Below, in pieces: positions 43,747 to 53,569 of a DNA stretch of 64,000 nt. A program made the translations under genes and the position numbers. Under the pieces are notes generated by a model. It saw only the letters and a list, made by a program, of their open reading frames with translations, had not been told where the DNA came from and did not search any database. The stretch spans positions 43,692-107,691 of the forward strand of contig CAYITQ010000001.1 in assembly GCA_964366335.1 (NCBI GenBank). Direction: 5' to 3'. Origin of the DNA: JACRNA01 sp964366335 (GTDB lineage: Bacteria; Patescibacteriota; Microgenomatia; CAZETR01; Amesbacteraceae). Every line of letters begins with the position of its first letter. The first letter of the stretch is position 1.

Positions 43747-44694
43747 TCATTTTTTGATTCCTCGTAGGATCACGATGTCTCCGACTTTTAATTTATCCAA
43801 TATCCACTCTATCGGATATAAAATAACAAAAAGCAAAGTATACTTATTAGTATCCATTTTTTTCTTAAATATTTCATTTAGAGTGTAAATAATACTTCTA
43901 CCCAAACCGTCACTTGAACAATATACCATAGACAGATGTGAAAAGCCTTCAGTTTTAACGATCATTGATAGCGTATTAGGCGAAAAAACAAAAAGATGTC
44001 TCGGTATATCCAGATTATACCAAAACTTGCCAAACAGTTTACTTACCGCACTATCGATATTTGGGGTTCCTAATATGACTTCACCTCCCGGCTTCAGCTT
44101 CTGGTAAATGAGTTGTAAACAAGCTCGAGGATTAGGTATATGTTCGATTACATGATACAACCGAATACAGTCAAAATAATTGTTCGGAAAGTTCGATATC
44201 TTTTCATACCCACCCAACTTAACGCTCACGAGCCCTCTTTCCCTGGCTACTTTTACAGCGTTTTTGTCAATTTCAAGTCCATACACGTCCCAGTCTAACT
44301 TTTTCAGAAGTGCTAGGGTTGTACCCGAACCACATCCTACATCAAGGATTTTTGCGGATATACTTTTTGGTTTTTTGGGTATTGCAGGAACTCCCTGGAC
44401 AAGAACAGAAAAAATCCTACTTAAAATTGTTGGTTCGTAATAATGTCTTATGAGGTACGAACGGAATTTACTTATAAGTCCACTGAGCCCCTTAATCGAC
44501 ATTTTGTAAGAATAATATTGTTGGCGTGGATAGTGTTTTCTTAATACTTCTTGTGATGGTTGTGGATCCAAAAAAACCAGACCGCACCCGTGACATCTTT
44601 TGACATCAAAAAATGCCGGAATGTCAAACATTCTGTCCCTTGTCTTAAAAAGGAGGGAAAATATTTTTTCTTTACAGACAATACAACTTGACAT
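43747..44694 (-). CDS. Zinc-ribbon SAM methyltransferase, sugar C-methyltransferase-like
   Basis: 315 aa. The N-terminus has Cys4-x2-Cys7 (CIVC) and, about 27 residues later, CHGCGLVFLDPQP, a four-Cys zinc site like that in the C-terminal half of the PHP fusion at 28538. Residues about 105-250 are the methyltransferase (KILDVGCGSGTTLALL, DCIRLYHVIEHI, LKPGGEVILGTP). The C-terminal 60 residues are partly hydrophobic and lack the C-methyltransferase DUF domain of full-length NovU/TylC-III enzymes. It lies 1 nt from the next upstream gene. Confidence 0.85.
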   Translation of the reverse strand: MSSCIVCKEKIFSLLFKTRDRMFDIPAFFDVKRCHGCGLVFLDPQPSQEVLRKHYPRQQYYSYKMSIKGLSGLISKFRSYLIRHYYEPTILSRIFSVLVQGVPAIPKKPKSISAKILDVGCGSGTTLALLKKLDWDVYGLEIDKNAVKVARERGLVSVKLGGYEKISNFPNNYFDCIRLYHVIEHIPNPRACLQLIYQKLKPGGEVILGTPNIDSAVSKLFGKFWYNLDIPRHLFVFSPNTLSMIVKTEGFSHLSMVYCSSDGLGRSIIYTLNEIFKKKMDTNKYTLLFVILYPIEWILDKLKVGDIVILRGIKK

Positions 44695-44695
44695 C

Positions 44696-45466
44696 TTAAT
44701 TATTTTTTCTAATTATCATTATAAAGCCCTTGGAGAAATTCCAAAAAAATGGATGGAGACGAATAAGCTTTAATCCCAGTTTTTTTATAAGAGTGAAGCC
44801 TAGTTGGTTTTTACCACAACCAATATAGGCACTATTTTTGTCAAATGGCAGAATAAATTCATATTGACAATCGTATTGATCAAAAAAGGTCTTCATGCCT
44901 CCATATCCCCGTGAATAGGAGCAATCTTCATATGATTTTTTTCCTTTTGTTAATTCTAAATATTTATTTGCAATTGGTAATGGTAGCCACGACAAGAACG
45001 GCAAACCATAATGTTGTTCAAAGAGCCAATATTTATTCGGAGCAGTCAGATAAATAATCCCGTTCTTATTGAGAAGGGAAAATATGCGGTCAAAACCCTG
45101 TTTTGGGGTAGACATATGTTCAAATACTGTAAAATGAGTGACGAGATCAAATTTAGTTTTTGATTTAAAATCTTCAATTTTGGAATGGAAAAACTTTAGA
45201 TTTTTCGACTCGCCCTTTTTTTGAACAGCTGTTTTGTAAGCATCTTCAAAGGGTTCTACCCCTGTTACATTCCAAAAAAATTTTGCCATTTCTGTTGAAT
45301 ATTCTCCATGTCCGGAACCCACATCCAATACAGATACAGACTTTGGGGGTTTATTTAAATAGCGTTTACTGGCCTCTAGCACCTCTTTGACTGCTCCTTT
45401 TACAATCTCTCCTTCTCCCCCCCACGGATTTGGGGGTAGCCCATAACGATCTGTATGATTAGCCAT
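44696..45466 (-). CDS. Class I SAM-dependent methyltransferase
   Basis: 256 aa. SVLDVGSGHGEYSTEMAKFF is motif I near residues 45-64; FDLVTHFTVFEHM and LNKNGIIYLTAPN follow. The later LPFLSWLPLPIANKYLELTKG is seen in UbiG-like enzymes of surface-polysaccharide loci. It is the first gene of the minus-strand block; only 40 nt separate its ATG from the divergent GT2 ATG at 45507, so both promoters are packed there. Confidence 0.86.
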   Translation of the reverse strand: MANHTDRYGLPPNPWGGEGEIVKGAVKEVLEASKRYLNKPPKSVSVLDVGSGHGEYSTEMAKFFWNVTGVEPFEDAYKTAVQKKGESKNLKFFHSKIEDFKSKTKFDLVTHFTVFEHMSTPKQGFDRIFSLLNKNGIIYLTAPNKYWLFEQHYGLPFLSWLPLPIANKYLELTKGKKSYEDCSYSRGYGGMKTFFDQYDCQYEFILPFDKNSAYIGCGKNQLGFTLIKKLGLKLIRLHPFFWNFSKGFIMIIRKNN

Positions 45467-45492
45467 CGCGTTATTTTCACATAAAATCGTGG

Positions 45493-45498
45493 TAGAAT
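45493..45498 (+). promoter_or_regulatory. Candidate -10 box for the GT2 at 45507
   Basis: TAGAAT ends 8 nt before the ATG, and no Shine-Dalgarno is present, so the transcript would be leaderless. The -35 region (around 45470-45476) is a poor match. The divergent methyltransferase promoter must share the same 40 nt. Confidence 0.35.
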
Positions 45499-45506
45499 CA
45501 ACAGCA

Positions 45507-46223
45507 ATGGCTAGGCCTAAACTGACGATTTTCTTTCCTTATCTCAACGATTGGGGAACAGTAGGAAGTATGGTCTTATTGGCGTCTGCTACAGCCAAGA
45601 AAATTACCGACAACTTTGAAATATTGGTAGTTGATGACGGAAGCGATATTTCATCAGCAAAGGCCTTAGATCAAATTAAACCCCTAGTACCGCAATTGAG
45701 GGTGATTCGTCACTCGAGGAATACCGGATATGGGGGAGCTTTACGTGCGGGTTTCACGCATGCTCGTGGTGAATTAATTTTCTATACTGATTGTGACGCC
45801 CAATATGACGTCAGGGAATTGCTATCTTTATATCGTGCCTATAAATCCGGAATCGGAATGGTCAACGGTTATAAGCTAGAAAGACATGATCCTTGGTACC
45901 GGATAGTTTTGGGATTGGTTTATCAGCATTTAGTGAAAGTTGCTTTTAGATTACCAATCATTGACACCGATTGTGATTTTAGATTGATTGAAAAAAAAGT
46001 GTTTGACAAAGTAAGATTATTTGAAACAACGGGAACAATTTGTGTTGAACTCGTCAAAAAAATTAGCCATTTCGGTTTTAAGATTGTTGAGGTACCTGTA
46101 AATCATTATGATCGCCCGAGTGGCTTTAGTCAGTTTTTCAATCTTCACAGACTGTATAATACTTTTGTAAACTTAGGAAAGTTATGGTGGAAATTAAACG
46201 TATTGCAGGATTATTTGCACTGA
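45507..46223 (+). CDS. DPM1-like GT2, polyprenyl-phosphate sugar synthase-like
   Basis: 238 aa from the ATG at 45507; a GTG 18 nt upstream is possible but would run into the -10 box. LTIFFPYLNDWGTVGSMV, VVDDGSD, NTGYGGALRAGF and YTDCDAQYD (DXD) define the DPM1/GtrB arrangement. DTDCDFRLIEKKVFD is the family's late motif. There is no C-terminal membrane pair, as in soluble DPM1 forms. It would load a hexose on polyprenyl phosphate for the GT-C protein directly downstream, which starts 40 nt before its end. Confidence 0.87.
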   Translation: MARPKLTIFFPYLNDWGTVGSMVLLASATAKKITDNFEILVVDDGSDISSAKALDQIKPLVPQLRVIRHSRNTGYGGALRAGFTHARGELIFYTDCDAQYDVRELLSLYRAYKSGIGMVNGYKLERHDPWYRIVLGLVYQHLVKVAFRLPIIDTDCDFRLIEKKVFDKVRLFETTGTICVELVKKISHFGFKIVEVPVNHYDRPSGFSQFFNLHRLYNTFVNLGKLWWKLNVLQDYLH

Positions 46224-47479
46224 TTATCGGGGTGGGTTTGCTGTTGCGACAAATATCTTTCTTTCCTTATCCCGAGATGCTTACTGAAACTTATTTTTTG
46301 TCCAAGGGGATGCTGCCCTATGTTCAAATAAACGATCAGCATTTCCCGGGTTTGTCTTTATTACCTGTCAATTTGAGAACATTGGGGTTTGATAATATAG
46401 AGAAATTGCGGTGGTTACATTTGGGTCTGATTGGATTTACAACTCTAATATTATATAAATTGATAGGGAAATTACGTTGGATTGTTCTTTTTCTAGTCTT
46501 TTTTCTGCTTTGGGAGGGGAACACTCTATGGGTAGATTCTTTTGTGACGCCTCTGGTTTTATTGGTATTTTATGGGTTATGGTCAAAAGGGTCATTTAAA
46601 TCCGTACAAAATATATTTTTAACAGGAACTTTATTGGGTATAGTGTTGGTATTTAAACAACATGCTCTTATAATTTGTGTGGCAGTCGCAGTCTGGGTTT
46701 TGGATCAAAAAGTTTCCTGGAAGTATTGGCTGGGTTTTGTGATCGGTGGAATATTGCCGATGAGTCTTGTAGGAATATATTATTATCAATTGGGAGTATG
46801 GCCAGATTTTTGGTTTTGGACAGTGGTTCACAATTTGACTGGTTACACATCTTTGGAAGGAAGAATTCCAGGATTGGGGGAATTGGCAAGGTTTTCGCTC
46901 TTAGCAGTCCCCGCTGCTTTTGGGCTGCAAGGGTCGGCTGGTTTGTTTATTCTGGCTAGTCTAATATATTTAATTCCGCGCTTTGGTCTGATTCATGCTC
47001 AAATAGCCCTACCGTTATTAATTTTTTTACTAAGTTTTAAACCTCGGCTCTATTGGCCAATAATGGGATTAGCATTGTTGTTAATGGCTCGTATCTTTGC
47101 CAAAGAAATTCCAGGAAAAGTCCTTTTTTATGATCAATCGGCAATGCTTACAGTAGAGTATGTCGAGGAAAGGGTTGACAAATCCCGCCCTATTTATGTC
47201 TATGGAGTAAATGACAATATTTATCATCTAACTAATACTCTCCCCCCCAATAGATTCTGGATAGAACTTCTGCGAGGAAATATAATCCCTGGCGTCGAAG
47301 AACGGTTGATACAAACTCTAAAAATAGATCCGCCACAATTTGTATTGGTAGATAGACAAGCGAGTATTGATGGAAAAAAAGTGTCAGAATTTACGCCACA
47401 AATATGGCGATATTTACAAATGAACTTTATTTTTAAAGAAAAGTTATCTAATGATGTCGAAGTTTGGTATCCGATATGA
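46184..47479 (+). CDS. GT-C membrane glycosyltransferase
   Basis: 431 aa. The first outer loop has YPEMLTETYFLSKGMLPY and NDQHFPGLSLLPV, the pattern of GT-C proteins with an acidic residue after helix 1 and a conserved Pro-Gly. About nine helices follow, with a compact C-terminal outer part (VYGVNDNIYHL, EVWYPI). It is paired with the DPM1-like gene upstream (40-nt overlap), consistent with a donor-and-user pair. It overlaps the next gene by 4 nt. Confidence 0.75.
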   Translation: MVEIKRIAGLFALIIGVGLLLRQISFFPYPEMLTETYFLSKGMLPYVQINDQHFPGLSLLPVNLRTLGFDNIEKLRWLHLGLIGFTTLILYKLIGKLRWIVLFLVFFLLWEGNTLWVDSFVTPLVLLVFYGLWSKGSFKSVQNIFLTGTLLGIVLVFKQHALIICVAVAVWVLDQKVSWKYWLGFVIGGILPMSLVGIYYYQLGVWPDFWFWTVVHNLTGYTSLEGRIPGLGELARFSLLAVPAAFGLQGSAGLFILASLIYLIPRFGLIHAQIALPLLIFLLSFKPRLYWPIMGLALLLMARIFAKEIPGKVLFYDQSAMLTVEYVEERVDKSRPIYVYGVNDNIYHLTNTLPPNRFWIELLRGNIIPGVEERLIQTLKIDPPQFVLVDRQASIDGKKVSEFTPQIWRYLQMNFIFKEKLSNDVEVWYPI

Positions 47480-50262
47480 AAGTTAAATTAATTTGGTTTG
47501 GAATAATGGCACCTATTTTGACATTTGGAGCAATATTGCTGGCCACCGGGCACAGTGGTCGTGCAGATCAAATATTTAATATTTCAATGTCGGTCATATT
47601 AATAACAATAATCCTACGCTTGTTTAGCCAAACAAAGTTAGATAATATTTCTATCGAAAAACAAAACGTTCTAATTTGGCCCTTGTTAGCTGTAGTGTTT
47701 TTGATCGTGTTCAAATCTTTTTTCTTTTCATCTTTTGCTAATTTGGGTAATGATTCCAATTTTGTTTCTCCTTCGCTTCTTAAAAATATGTCAATTATGC
47801 CGCAGACCTGGGAATCGGAGCTCGGAGGAGTGGACTTGGGTCACAATCAGGTGGTTAATATGTGGATGCAACCGCTCTGGATTTTTATTTCGGGTTTAGC
47901 CAGGCTTGGAGTGATATACCCGCTATTGGTTAAAGGGTTAATGACAATTCAAATATTGATTGGATCTTTTGGTATATATCATTTGTTCAAAAAACTAAAT
48001 ATGGCCAGTTGGACTATACCCATAGGGGTAATATTTTATTTTCTCAATACCTATTATTTAGTTAATGTCGATGGAGGGTTGATATTTCTTTCTTTTGCGT
48101 ACGCGTGCTTTCCTGGAAGTCTATATTTATTCATAAAACTTATTGAAAATAATACATTTAAAAATTGGTTGCTTTTTAGCTTTTGGGTAGTTATGGTATC
48201 TTTTTTTGATATTCGAAGTACAGTTTTAACATATGTGACAACTTTTATTTGGATAATTATTGTAAAGAAGTATCGTGGTCTACTTTTGCTTTTGGGGGTA
48301 GGATTGTTTTTAATTACAAGTCACTTTTATTGGTTGTTGCCAGCGTTAAAGACGGGCGTATCGTTGCCAACATCTTATGTATCCAATAATAGTGTTGAGC
48401 AATTTAGCTTCTTTTCTTCTGGTCACCTGTTGTTTGTGTCTCAACCCCATTGGTATTCCAATGTTTTTGGAGACATTCAAATTCCCAGGTGGTACTTTGT
48501 GGGCATTCCTTTGTTGATTGTACTGGCTTTGGGGTTTGCAAAAGTGACTCAAAAATATAAATTGTTCATATGTTTGACGATCATTGGGCTGTTTTTGATG
48601 AAAGGTGGTCAACTTTATCTCTGGTTATACAAATATTTACCAGGATTTGTATTCTTTCGTGATCCATCTAAATTTAGTCCGCTATTGACTTTGGGTTATG
48701 CCGGTCTGATATGTATGGCACTCGATATTTTGGGAAAAAGATTACCCAAATTTAAAAACCTACTTTTACTCAGCGCAGGCGTCTATTTTTTCGCCATGGT
48801 TAGTCCTGTTTATACAAATCGTACTACTGGGGCGTTTGTACGCTCACCCTCAGAGGTTGATTACGAAAAGTTCTCTCAAACGATCAAACAAAAAGACTTT
48901 TCTAGGGTACTTTGGTTGCCTACCAAACCTCCGCAGGCAGTTGTGGATTTGTCACCAGTCTGGACTGAGGCAGGATGGTTATTGGCAAAAAGACCTTTTC
49001 TTTCAGCTATCGATGGGACTTATGAACTATATAATTTTGTACGGGCCTCCGAATCAGCGAGCTTATTTGATGTGACGGGCATTAAATATCTCTTGTATCC
49101 GCAGTCAGACCAGCGTAAACACATCCTCAAACCGGATGAGAAAGAATATTATCAATGGCAATATGATTGGTTTAAATCACAAAACTGGTTAAAGGACATT
49201 TCACCATTTGAAGGTTTGGGGGCTTTTGAGGTGGCAACAGTGTCAGGAAAGTTTTACCAGCCAAAAGACTGGTTATGGGTTGTCGGTCCCGATGACACAT
49301 ATTCACAACTATCCAAATTATTCAACTTCAGATTGGCTGATATAGGAGTCACCCATCTTAACAATTTTACTCCTAATTTAACAAAATCGGATGGATATCT
49401 ATTCTTTAATAAAGTTGGTTTTTTGGATTTAGTAATGACCCAGGTAGAGAAAAAGAATCTAATCGGTCTTTATCCTTTTGTGTCTCCAACAGCCGACGGT
49501 AGGAAAGAATGGTGGGGAAGAGATTTAGGCAATTTTCTCTTCGTGAAAAATTATCTCAGAGATCACTATGAAGTAAATAACAATGACTATGACTTAGAAA
49601 TGGGTTATGTAATAGCCGAGGGAGAGAAAACTTTACAAATAAATCACAATTTTTCGAAAGGACATATATTTGCTAGGATACTTCAGAGTCGAGCGGGAGG
49701 TAATTTAGAATTTGTTCTTAATAATAAACAGACGACATTTACCACTATTTCAGATAATGAGGTGTTGGTGTGGAAGGACCTCGGGGTATATCCGGAAATA
49801 ACAAAAATTGAAATAAAAAGCATAGGATTAATAAATATGATCAATGCTCTGGCAATTATTCCAGAATCAGAATATGAGCAATTGATAACAAGTGCCAAAT
49901 CAGTTGTATCTACATCAAAAGTCATCACAGACCTAAAAAGTCTGTCAGGGACTATTTTCAACTCACCTGAAATACCTTATTCTAAGATTAGCCAAACGGA
50001 ATATCGAATCGAAGTTCAAAATGCACCAACATGGGTTGTGTTTTCGGAGTCATACGATCCCAAATGGCAAATAAATGCGCCTAAAAGTTCTCCAATACCG
50101 GCTTATGATATGTTGAATGCATTTTGGGTCGAAAAACCAGGCTCGTACCGTATATTCTATACTCCGCAAATATGGGTCAAGCGGGGTCTGGGAATAACAG
50201 CTGGAATATTTTTGCTATCAGCGTTTGTTTTATTGTGGAGGTATAAAAATGGAAAAATCTGA
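47476..50262 (+). CDS. Giant AftD/YfhO-like GT-C membrane protein
   Basis: 928 aa from the ATG at 47476; an in-frame TTG lies 12 nt earlier. The membrane half (1-430) has ELGGVDLGHNQVVNMW as the first outer loop, IGVIFYFLNTYYLVNVDGG, and YLPGFVFFRDPSKFSPL, which parallels the PGF.FR motif of the tandem proteins at 31739 and 34842. The outer half ends with NAPTWVVFSESYDPKWQIN and GSYRIFYTPQIWVKRG, then a last helix. It is probably a third, more distant member of the same family. The next gene starts 14 nt before its end. Confidence 0.73.
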   Translation: MKVKLIWFGIMAPILTFGAILLATGHSGRADQIFNISMSVILITIILRLFSQTKLDNISIEKQNVLIWPLLAVVFLIVFKSFFFSSFANLGNDSNFVSPSLLKNMSIMPQTWESELGGVDLGHNQVVNMWMQPLWIFISGLARLGVIYPLLVKGLMTIQILIGSFGIYHLFKKLNMASWTIPIGVIFYFLNTYYLVNVDGGLIFLSFAYACFPGSLYLFIKLIENNTFKNWLLFSFWVVMVSFFDIRSTVLTYVTTFIWIIIVKKYRGLLLLLGVGLFLITSHFYWLLPALKTGVSLPTSYVSNNSVEQFSFFSSGHLLFVSQPHWYSNVFGDIQIPRWYFVGIPLLIVLALGFAKVTQKYKLFICLTIIGLFLMKGGQLYLWLYKYLPGFVFFRDPSKFSPLLTLGYAGLICMALDILGKRLPKFKNLLLLSAGVYFFAMVSPVYTNRTTGAFVRSPSEVDYEKFSQTIKQKDFSRVLWLPTKPPQAVVDLSPVWTEAGWLLAKRPFLSAIDGTYELYNFVRASESASLFDVTGIKYLLYPQSDQRKHILKPDEKEYYQWQYDWFKSQNWLKDISPFEGLGAFEVATVSGKFYQPKDWLWVVGPDDTYSQLSKLFNFRLADIGVTHLNNFTPNLTKSDGYLFFNKVGFLDLVMTQVEKKNLIGLYPFVSPTADGRKEWWGRDLGNFLFVKNYLRDHYEVNNNDYDLEMGYVIAEGEKTLQINHNFSKGHIFARILQSRAGGNLEFVLNNKQTTFTTISDNEVLVWKDLGVYPEITKIEIKSIGLINMINALAIIPESEYEQLITSAKSVVSTSKVITDLKSLSGTIFNSPEIPYSKISQTEYRIEVQNAPTWVVFSESYDPKWQINAPKSSPIPAYDMLNAFWVEKPGSYRIFYTPQIWVKRGLGITAGIFLLSAFVLLWRYKNGKI

Positions 50263-50968
50263 ATATCCCCGAATATTTGTGAGTGAAGGAACCCATTTTT
50301 GGTATCGGGTAAACCGTGAGTTTAGCTTGGATCTTATTGATAAATATTGTCACTTACCAGCCAAGAGTCAAATCTTGGATGCCGGGTGTGGTGCAGGGGG
50401 AACAACTATGGCTTTGAAAAAATATGGTCATGTTACCGGCATAGACGCACATTCCTTAGCCATTAAATTTTCCAGAAAATATCCGATTGACCGTTTAATT
50501 AAAGCAGATGTAAACAAACTACCTTTTTCAAAGGAAAGTTTTGATCTAGTGACTAGTTTTGATGTTTTGTATCATAAAAATGTAAACCCAACAAAAGCGT
50601 TGGAAGAGGCGTACAGAGTTCTAAAGAAAAATGGTTGGATCTTGATTCGTGTACCAGCATTTAAATTCTTGCGCGGAGGTCATGATACTGTGGTACAGAC
50701 AGGTAGGAGATTCACGGCAACCCAGTTAGCCAACTTAGTGAAAAGCCAAGATTTCAAAATTGATTACATATCGTATTTTAATTTGACCTTATTTTTTCCC
50801 AGTTTGTTTTGGAGAAACTTAAAATCGTCACAAAGCTCCGATGTTCGACCGCTCTGGTCACCTTTAAACTGGTTATTATATATAATGTTAAAAACAGAAG
50901 CTATACTGGCTAAAGTTATAAAACTTCCATTTGGAACCTCAGTTTATTGTTTGGCTCAAAAGGTATGA
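50249..50968 (+). CDS. Class I SAM-dependent methyltransferase
   Basis: 239 aa from the ATG at 50249, supported by a GGAGG about 7 nt upstream, one of the few good ribosome sites here. QILDAGCGAGGTTMAL is motif I; GIDAHSLAIKFSRK, FDLVTSFDVLYHK and LKKNGWILIRVP follow. The C-terminal part is hydrophobic (FFPSLFWRNL, LNWLLYIML). It fits the Methyltransf_11 group. Overlaps the next GT2 by 4 nt. Confidence 0.87.
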   Translation: MEKSEYPRIFVSEGTHFWYRVNREFSLDLIDKYCHLPAKSQILDAGCGAGGTTMALKKYGHVTGIDAHSLAIKFSRKYPIDRLIKADVNKLPFSKESFDLVTSFDVLYHKNVNPTKALEEAYRVLKKNGWILIRVPAFKFLRGGHDTVVQTGRRFTATQLANLVKSQDFKIDYISYFNLTLFFPSLFWRNLKSSQSSDVRPLWSPLNWLLYIMLKTEAILAKVIKLPFGTSVYCLAQKV

Positions 50969-51795
50969 AAATATCTGTCCAGATGATAGTTAAAAACGAA
51001 GAGAGGTGGATCTGGTATTCACTAATGTCGGTTATTGATTATGTGGATGAAATTATGGTCTGGGATACTGGTTCGACAGATAATACTGTGAATATTATTA
51101 AATCTATAGCCAATCCCAAAATAAAATTCAAGCGGGTAAATCAAAAGAGCGCTTCTGAATTTACTATGTTTAGAAATAAAATGTTAAACGAGACAAAAGC
51201 GGATTGGCTGATGATTCTGGATGGTGATGAAATTTGGCCGCAACAATCCATCAATAAAACTGCAAAATTTATTAAAAGTAATAAAATTCAAAACTTGGAA
51301 TATTTAATCCATCCTTATTACGATCTATTGGGAGATGTTTATCACTATCAGGAACCCGGCGGGGGAAAATATCACATAGACAAGTATTCAGGCCATATCA
51401 CTATCAGATTTTTTAATTTATCTCTTCTATCCGGGCTTCATTTTGGCAAGCCCCATGGTCAGCAGGGAGTCTTTGATCAAAATCAAACGCTTGTCCAAGA
51501 CCGCGTACCCCGTAAATATAAATTCATGGATGATTGTGCTTATTTGCACGCTACCCATTTACACAGGTCGCCCAATGACACCAACGTCATAAAACGCAAT
51601 TTTAAATTTAAATACGAAATGGGCCTAAGATTTTCTGAAAACTTTGCATATCCTGTGTCTTTTTATCTGCCCCATTCACCGGAAATTGTTTCCGTCTGGA
51701 AACCGGCAGATCTTTCTTATTGGCTCAAGGCTTCCTGGCAGACTCCCCTCAAATGGCTACGCCGTAAAATTTTTGCTTCGCCTTCAGGCTATTGA
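50965..51795 (+). CDS. GT2 glycosyltransferase
   Basis: 276 aa from the ATG at 50965 (ATGA overlap). ISVQMIVKNEERWIWYSLMS, VWDTGSTDNT and MILDGDEIWP (DXD) give the GT-A domain. YSGHITIRFFNLS and YLHATHLHRS lie on the acceptor side; the late His cluster is shared with WaaE-like enzymes. It has no obvious membrane helix. Its stop overlaps the convergent asnB by 7 nt, so no terminator separates them. Confidence 0.85.
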   Translation: MKISVQMIVKNEERWIWYSLMSVIDYVDEIMVWDTGSTDNTVNIIKSIANPKIKFKRVNQKSASEFTMFRNKMLNETKADWLMILDGDEIWPQQSINKTAKFIKSNKIQNLEYLIHPYYDLLGDVYHYQEPGGGKYHIDKYSGHITIRFFNLSLLSGLHFGKPHGQQGVFDQNQTLVQDRVPRKYKFMDDCAYLHATHLHRSPNDTNVIKRNFKFKYEMGLRFSENFAYPVSFYLPHSPEIVSVWKPADLSYWLKASWQTPLKWLRRKIFASPSGY

Positions 51796-53558
51796 AAATA
51801 CTTTTTCCACCACAATTCCAACATCAGCAATTTCCAAAGTTGGGGCCCAAAATCATTTTTTTCACTGTGTTTGTCCAACATTTCTGCAATCTGATCTTTT
51901 GGATAAATATTGTTGATATGGGATTTTTTGTCCAATAAAATGGATCTGGCATATGAATTTAATTCTTGGGAAAACCATTTGGCCAGGGGAATACTAAAGC
52001 CCATTTTTGGCCGGTGCAGGATTTCTTTGGGAAGTATATCTTCCAGCGATTTTTTGAAAATGTATTTTGCTTGCCCATTTTTTACCTTTAAATTAAAGGG
52101 AATTTGGGCAGCCAACTCCACCATTTTGTGATCCAAAAGCGGTGACCGGCATTCGAGAGCCACTTTCATACTGGCCAAATCTACTTTGGTTAGTAAATCA
52201 TCCGGCAAATAATATTTAAAATCAACAGACAGGATTTTGTCTCTGATATCTGTGGCTTTTGCATTTTGATAGGCGTTTCTGTAAATATCTTTTGGATCTG
52301 CAAAATTAAAATGAGTTTTATATTCAAAATATTTTTCCAATACGCCAGGGTGAAGACTTTTTAAATATTTGCCCATAGGGAAATATTTTGCCAACGGAGA
52401 TAATAAATAGTCTCGCTGAAGCTTGAGATGATGCGAATAGCCAGTAAAGTTTTCGTCTCCGCCATCTCCATTTAAAATAACCGTTACATACTGTCTGGCC
52501 AGCCTGCTGACTAGGTAAGTAACTAAGGCACTGCTGTCGCCATACGGCTCTTCAAATTGTTCGGCCAGCTGGGGCAAAATATCCACCGACCCGGGTTTTA
52601 CCTGTAAAATCGTGTGTTGGGTATGAAAGATATTTGCAACTATTTGGGCATATTCGGATTCGTCATATTGGCTTTCAGAAAAACCGATGGTAAAAGTCTT
52701 AACCGGTTTGGCAGACAGTTTTGCCATCGTGGCCACGATACTACTGGAGTCGACTCCACCCGATAAAAACGCGCCGACGGGCACGTCTGAAATCATCCGC
52801 AATTTGGTGGATTCTTCCAAAGTTTGTAATATTTTTGTTTTCCACTCTTGTTCTGATAGCTCAAGTTTTTTAGTAAAATCGATTTCCCAGTAACAATGTT
52901 TATTTAAAGTTTTGTGTTTTAGGTCTAAGGTCAAATAGTGTCCGGGTTCCAATTTGTAGATATTTTTAAAACCCGTTTGCGGAGCAGGGACATAACCATA
53001 GGCCAAATAGGTTTCCAGGACAGCGGTATCCGGCTCCGCTTTTATTTCCGGCAAGGCCAGCAAGGCTTTAAGTTCTGACGCGAAAGCAAAAATTTCCGGG
53101 CTGAAAAAGTACTTGAGCGGTTTTTTACCCACCCGGTCGCGGGCCAGGAAAACTGTTTGTTTTTGCATATCGTAGATCGCAAAGGCAAACATGCCCCGCA
53201 AATGTTCTACACATTTGACTCCCCATTTATCATATAAAGCCAGAATTACCTCTGTATCGGACTCAGATCTAAATTTATAACCGTATTTTTCCAATTTTTT
53301 CCGTTCTTCTCCAAAGTTATAGATCTCACCATTAAAGGTGATCCAGCATTTGTTTAGATAATTCATGGGCTGATGCCCTGCCGCTGATAAGTCAATAATT
53401 GCCAAGCGGCGGTGAACCAATCCCACTTTTTTGTCCGGGGAAATGTATATTCCCCGGTCATCTGGGCCGCGGTGGGTGATTTTATCTGACATTAAAGCCA
53501 AATCTCTTTGATCAATTTCTCCAGATTTAAGATAAACTTTACCAGCAATTCCACACAT
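51789..53558 (-). CDS. asnB: Asparagine synthase (glutamine-hydrolysing) family
   Basis: 589 aa, close to normal AsnB length. Cys2 is the N-terminal nucleophile; HRRLAIID, FNGEIYN (Asn75, Gly76) and SDTEV (Asp100) complete the glutaminase site. The synthetase domain has the PP-loop SGGVDSS at 266-272 and ALECRSPLLDHKMVE further on. All key residues seem intact. It makes asparagine from aspartate, glutamine and ATP, but AsnB paralogues are frequent in polysaccharide loci, where some amidate sugar acids; which one applies here is open. It has its own good promoter and is monocistronic. Confidence 0.93.
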   Translation of the reverse strand: MCGIAGKVYLKSGEIDQRDLALMSDKITHRGPDDRGIYISPDKKVGLVHRRLAIIDLSAAGHQPMNYLNKCWITFNGEIYNFGEERKKLEKYGYKFRSESDTEVILALYDKWGVKCVEHLRGMFAFAIYDMQKQTVFLARDRVGKKPLKYFFSPEIFAFASELKALLALPEIKAEPDTAVLETYLAYGYVPAPQTGFKNIYKLEPGHYLTLDLKHKTLNKHCYWEIDFTKKLELSEQEWKTKILQTLEESTKLRMISDVPVGAFLSGGVDSSSIVATMAKLSAKPVKTFTIGFSESQYDESEYAQIVANIFHTQHTILQVKPGSVDILPQLAEQFEEPYGDSSALVTYLVSRLARQYVTVILNGDGGDENFTGYSHHLKLQRDYLLSPLAKYFPMGKYLKSLHPGVLEKYFEYKTHFNFADPKDIYRNAYQNAKATDIRDKILSVDFKYYLPDDLLTKVDLASMKVALECRSPLLDHKMVELAAQIPFNLKVKNGQAKYIFKKSLEDILPKEILHRPKMGFSIPLAKWFSQELNSYARSILLDKKSHINNIYPKDQIAEMLDKHSEKNDFGPQLWKLLMLELWWKKYFQ

Positions 53559-53569
53559 ATTTATTGATT

